A stretch of DNA of 64,000 nucleotides, taken from NCBI GenBank assembly GCA_031180725.1, contig JAPSLO010000015.1, positions 82,078 through 146,077 on the forward strand. The letters run 5' to 3'. This document shows, in pieces, positions 61,243 through 64,000 of the stretch. The first letter of the stretch is position 1. Each line of letters begins with the position of its first letter. A program made the translations under genes and the position numbers. The DNA comes from Roseomonas sp. (GTDB taxonomy: Bacteria; Pseudomonadota; Alphaproteobacteria; Acetobacterales; Acetobacteraceae). The notes beneath the pieces are model-generated. The model was not told the DNA's origin, made no database searches, and saw nothing but the letters and a program-made list of their open reading frames with translations.

Positions 61243-62007
61243 ATGACCCTGCCCCGCACCCCCGCGTTCCGGCTGGACGGGCTGCGCGCCCTGGTGACGG
61301 GGGCCAGCAAGGGCATCGGCCAGGCAGGCGCCGTGGCGCTGGCCGGGGCGGGAGCCGAGGTGGTGATGGTCGCCCGTTCCCTGCCGGAAATGGAGGCCAC
61401 CGCCGCCGAACTGCGCGAGGCCGGTTGCCGCGCCACCGCGCTCGCGCTGGATGTGACCGACCGCGCCGCGGTGCGAGCCCTGGTCGCCGCCCAGGGCCCC
61501 TTCGATATCCTGCTCAACAATGCCGGCACCAATCTCCGCGAGCCCTTCCTGGAGGTGCAGGACGCCTCGCTCGATGCGTTGCTCGACCTGAACCTGCGGG
61601 CAATGTTCACCGTGGCCCAGGCGGTGGCGCAGGGCATGGTGGCGGCCGGAAAGCAGGGCGCCATCATCAATCTCTCGTCGGTCAACGGTCATGTCGCCGG
61701 CGCCAGCCGCAGTGTCTACACGGCCACCAAGCACGGTGTGGAAGGCATGACCAAGGCCATGGCCTTCGAGCTGGGCCCGAAGGGCATCCGGGTGAACGCG
61801 ATCGCCCCGGGCTTCGTGGAGACGCCGCTGACCCGCGGGGTGCTGGCCGACCCCGCCTTCCGCGGCCGCATCGAGCGCGCCATGCCGCTGGGCCGGATCA
61901 TGCAAGTGGAGGACATCATGGGCGCCATCGTCTTCCTTGCCTCTCCGGCGGCCGCCATGATCACCGGCATCAGCCTGCCCATCGAAGGGGGCATGCTGAC
62001 GCATTGA
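61243..62007 (+). CDS. SDR-family oxidoreductase (gluconate/3-oxoacyl-type)
   Basis: A 254-residue short-chain dehydrogenase. TGASKGIG (cofactor), ARS after the second strand, NNAG, catalytic Ser in NLSSVNGH and Y-x3-K in YTATKHG are intact, and the C-terminal ITGISLPIEGGML is typical. ATG at 61243 follows GGGAGAAG. It diverges from the CsaA-like gene. Gluconate 5-dehydrogenase-like enzymes share this outline, and the nearby KDG genes make that idea reasonable but unproven. Confidence 0.9.
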   Translation: MTLPRTPAFRLDGLRALVTGASKGIGQAGAVALAGAGAEVVMVARSLPEMEATAAELREAGCRATALALDVTDRAAVRALVAAQGPFDILLNNAGTNLREPFLEVQDASLDALLDLNLRAMFTVAQAVAQGMVAAGKQGAIINLSSVNGHVAGASRSVYTATKHGVEGMTKAMAFELGPKGIRVNAIAPGFVETPLTRGVLADPAFRGRIERAMPLGRIMQVEDIMGAIVFLASPAAAMITGISLPIEGGMLTH

Positions 62008-62021
62008 GACCTCAATCGCCG

Positions 62022-62052
62022 GCGCCGCCTCCGGCGGCTTGCCTTGCAAGCC
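62022..62052. repeat. REP-like intergenic repeat, copy 2
   Basis: Second copy of the 31-base element at 55789-55819 (29 of 31 matches), again 14-16 bases after a plus-strand stop codon. The rest of the 186-base gap shows nothing else recognised. Confidence 0.6.
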
Positions 62053-62193
62053 AACACATTGTGGTGCGGGGCCAGGCGGTTCGCCCTGCGCGCGGAGCCG
62101 CGTTCGCGGCCCTGAGGCTTGCTTGGTCGCGCTCGCATTGCGGCCCGGCGGCTTTGGTGATGCTTTAGCGACAGTGAACGGACCAGGACCCCA

Positions 62194-63801
62194 ATGAAGC
62201 GCGACTTCCACGCCCCCGGCCGCAGCGCGGTCTATGCCGCGAATGGCATGGCGGCCACCTCCATGCCGCAGGCGACCCTCGCCGCGCTGGATATCTTGCG
62301 CGCCGGCGGCAACGCTCTGGACGCCGCCATCGCCGCCGCGGCCGTGCTGGCGGTGGTCGAGCCACAGAGCACCGGCATCGGCGGCGACTGCTTCTGCCTC
62401 TACGCCCCCGCCGGCACCGGCAAGGTAATTGCCATCAACGGGTCGGGGCGCGCCCCGCGCGGCGCCACGCCGGAAGCGCTGCGCGCTGCCGGGCTGACCC
62501 AGATGGAGCCCACCTCGGCCCATTCCGTCACCATCCCCGGCGCCATCTCGGCCTGGGAAGCGCTGAACAAGGCGCATGGGCGCAAGGGCCTTGATGAGCT
62601 GCTGCAACCGGCCATCCGCTACGCGGAGGATGGCTTCTTCATCTCCGGCCGGGTCGCCAATGACTGGGCCAGCTCGGTCGGCAAGCTCTCGAAGCAGGCC
62701 GCGGCGAAGCGGCGCTTCCTGAAGGATGGCGAGGCCTATCGCCTGGGCGACCGCTTCGTGCAGCCCGAGCTCGGCGCCACGCTGCGCGCCATCGCCAGGG
62801 GCGGCGCCAAGGCCTTCTACGAAGGGCCCATCGCCGCCGACATGGTCGCGGCGCTGCGCGAAGCCGGTGGGATCCATACCGAGGAGGATTTCGCCCGCGG
62901 CGCAACGGTCGCCAATTTCGTGGACCCCATCAGCCGTGCCTGGCGCGGGATGGAGGTGTTCCAGTGCCCGCCGAACGGCTCCGGCCTGCTGGTGCTGATG
63001 ATCCTCGGCATGATCGAAAAGCTGGGCACCGCGGAAGGTGGCTTCCTTTCCGTGGAGCGCGCGCACCGGCACATCGAGGCCGCGCGCCTGGCCTATCGCG
63101 ACCGCGACGCCTTCCTGGCCGATCCCAGCCAGGTGGAAGTGCCGGTCGGCAAGCTAACCTCCGACGCCTACCTGACGCAGCTCGCGAAGCTCATCTCCGA
63201 CGAGCGCGCGATGAAGGAGATGCCGCCGGCCGGCGAGGCCGATTGGGCGAAGCACAAGGACACGGTCTATCTCTGCGTGGTGGACCGCGACGGCAACGCC
63301 TGTTCCTTCATCAACTCGCTCTTCGAGGGTTTCGGCAGCGGCATCCTGGCGGAGAAGGCGGGCGTGATGCTGCAGAACCGCGGCTTCGGCTTCCGCCTGC
63401 AGGAAGGCCATCCGAACTGCATCGCGCCCGACAAGCGCCCGATGCACACCATCATTCCGGGCATGGTGATGAAGGACGGCCAGGCGATCATGCCGTACGG
63501 CGTGATGGGCGGGCACTATCAGCCCATGGGGCAGAGCTGGTTCCTGGCAAACCATTTCGAATACGGGCTGGACGTGCAGGAGGCGCTGGACGCCCCGCGG
63601 CTCTTCCCGCGCCTGGGCAAGGTGCAGGTGGAACGCGGCATCCCGGCTGCCATGGTGGACCGCCTGAACCGCCTGGGCCACGACTGCGAGCTGATCGACA
63701 AGCCGCATGGCGGCGGCCAGGCTATTTTGATCGACCGCGCCCGCGGCTGCCTGGTGGGCGGCAGCGACCCGCGGAAGGATGGCTGCGCGATGGGCTACTG
63801 A
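62194..63801 (+). CDS. gamma-glutamyltransferase family protein
   Basis: A 535-residue N-terminal-nucleophile hydrolase. The autoprocessing/catalytic threonine is Thr357 in KHKDTVYLCVVDRDGNACSFINS, which would start the small subunit; the N-terminal AVVEPQSTGIGGDCFCLYA and late GYG-equivalent GVMGGHYQPMGQ regions are family standard. No signal peptide is visible, so it is probably the cytoplasmic or acylase-like branch rather than the periplasmic glutathione enzyme. AGGACC lies upstream of the ATG. Substrate unknown. Confidence 0.9.
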   Translation: MKRDFHAPGRSAVYAANGMAATSMPQATLAALDILRAGGNALDAAIAAAAVLAVVEPQSTGIGGDCFCLYAPAGTGKVIAINGSGRAPRGATPEALRAAGLTQMEPTSAHSVTIPGAISAWEALNKAHGRKGLDELLQPAIRYAEDGFFISGRVANDWASSVGKLSKQAAAKRRFLKDGEAYRLGDRFVQPELGATLRAIARGGAKAFYEGPIAADMVAALREAGGIHTEEDFARGATVANFVDPISRAWRGMEVFQCPPNGSGLLVLMILGMIEKLGTAEGGFLSVERAHRHIEAARLAYRDRDAFLADPSQVEVPVGKLTSDAYLTQLAKLISDERAMKEMPPAGEADWAKHKDTVYLCVVDRDGNACSFINSLFEGFGSGILAEKAGVMLQNRGFGFRLQEGHPNCIAPDKRPMHTIIPGMVMKDGQAIMPYGVMGGHYQPMGQSWFLANHFEYGLDVQEALDAPRLFPRLGKVQVERGIPAAMVDRLNRLGHDCELIDKPHGGGQAILIDRARGCLVGGSDPRKDGCAMGY

Positions 63802-63810
63802 GGGCGCGGC

Positions 63811-63948
63811 GGGAGGGGCGCTGCCCCTCCCAGACCCACCCCCCGAGGCGCAGTGGCCGCTCGGAATCTGTGAGTTTTCAACGCTGATCGAGGTCCAGGA
63901 GGCTAAGCCTCCTGGCGGGTGGGGTTCGGGGAGGGCAGAGCCCTCCCC
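63811..63948. repeat. composite palindromic intergenic element
   Basis: Three perfect 9-base-pair hairpins with 3-base loops occur in 138 bases: 63811-63831, 63895-63915 and 63928-63948. The outer parts also mirror each other (an ACCCACCCCC tract on the left, GGGTGGGG on the right). This looks like a dispersed repeat of the type seen in Acetobacteraceae; the first hairpin could also end transcription of the transferase gene. Confidence 0.6.
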
Positions 63949-64000
63949 CAACCAACAAAAACCGCAGATTGGCCCAGTACCGAAACCCCCCGAAACACCC

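Overview
The window is about 64 kb of very GC-rich DNA with tightly packed genes, frequent 1-4 base stop/start overlaps, and many solute-binding proteins and CoA-dependent catabolic genes. Gene content fits an alphaproteobacterium, most likely an Acetobacteraceae member of the Roseomonas type: a Bug-type tripartite tricarboxylate transporter receptor, a zapA-6S RNA-5-formyltetrahydrofolate cyclo-ligase block, a circularly permuted ATP-grasp/alpha-E pair, and a DUF1194 protein. This assignment is inference from gene content and style; no rRNA or tRNA gene was seen. No phage, insertion sequence or CRISPR array was recognised.

Layout. 0-5.7 kb: tail of a peptide-type ABC binding protein, an M19 dipeptidase, a DUF599 membrane protein, an HxlR regulator divergent from a glutathione transferase, and NADP isocitrate dehydrogenase. 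5.7-14.4 kb: a catabolic island for 2-aminobenzoate (anthranilate) through CoA thioesters. A six-gene minus-strand operon (SDR, MarR, enoyl-CoA hydratase, acyl-CoA dehydrogenase, CoA ligase, RidA) faces a two-domain monooxygenase/reductase, with two near-identical 12-base operator candidates between them. A kynurenine formamidase-like hydrolase follows. 14.4-19.5 kb: deoxyribosyltransferase, ROK-type kinase, DUF1194 protein, ATP-grasp and alpha-E proteins. 19.5-30 kb: an operon with a molybdopterin hydroxylase large subunit and two binding proteins, a decayed FAD oxidase gene, creatininase, Rieske oxygenase, semialdehyde dehydrogenase, D-2-hydroxyacid dehydrogenase and SDR. 30-31 kb is gene-poor.

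31-47 kb: rnk, then a MocR regulator/DUF983 block bracketed by a 37-bp direct repeat. That repeat is the 3' end of the following sugar ABC permease, and a complete sugar ABC transporter comes next. After a Bcr/CflA exporter and an E1 alpha/beta pair, a plus-strand operon holds an unrecognised internally duplicated protein translationally coupled to a thiamine-diphosphate enzyme, an acyl-CoA ligase, an amidohydrolase and a lipoprotein.

47-64 kb: two TSUP permeases, a methyltransferase, a nitroreductase gene broken by one in-frame stop, thiE, class I aldolase, the zapA-6S RNA-cyclo-ligase-YmdB block, a KDG kinase/KDPG aldolase/RpiR set (lower Entner-Doudoroff arm), a CNNM/CorC-type membrane protein, a xanthine phosphoribosyltransferase-type enzyme, a CsaA-like protein, an SDR, a gamma-glutamyltransferase, and a palindromic intergenic repeat at the right edge.
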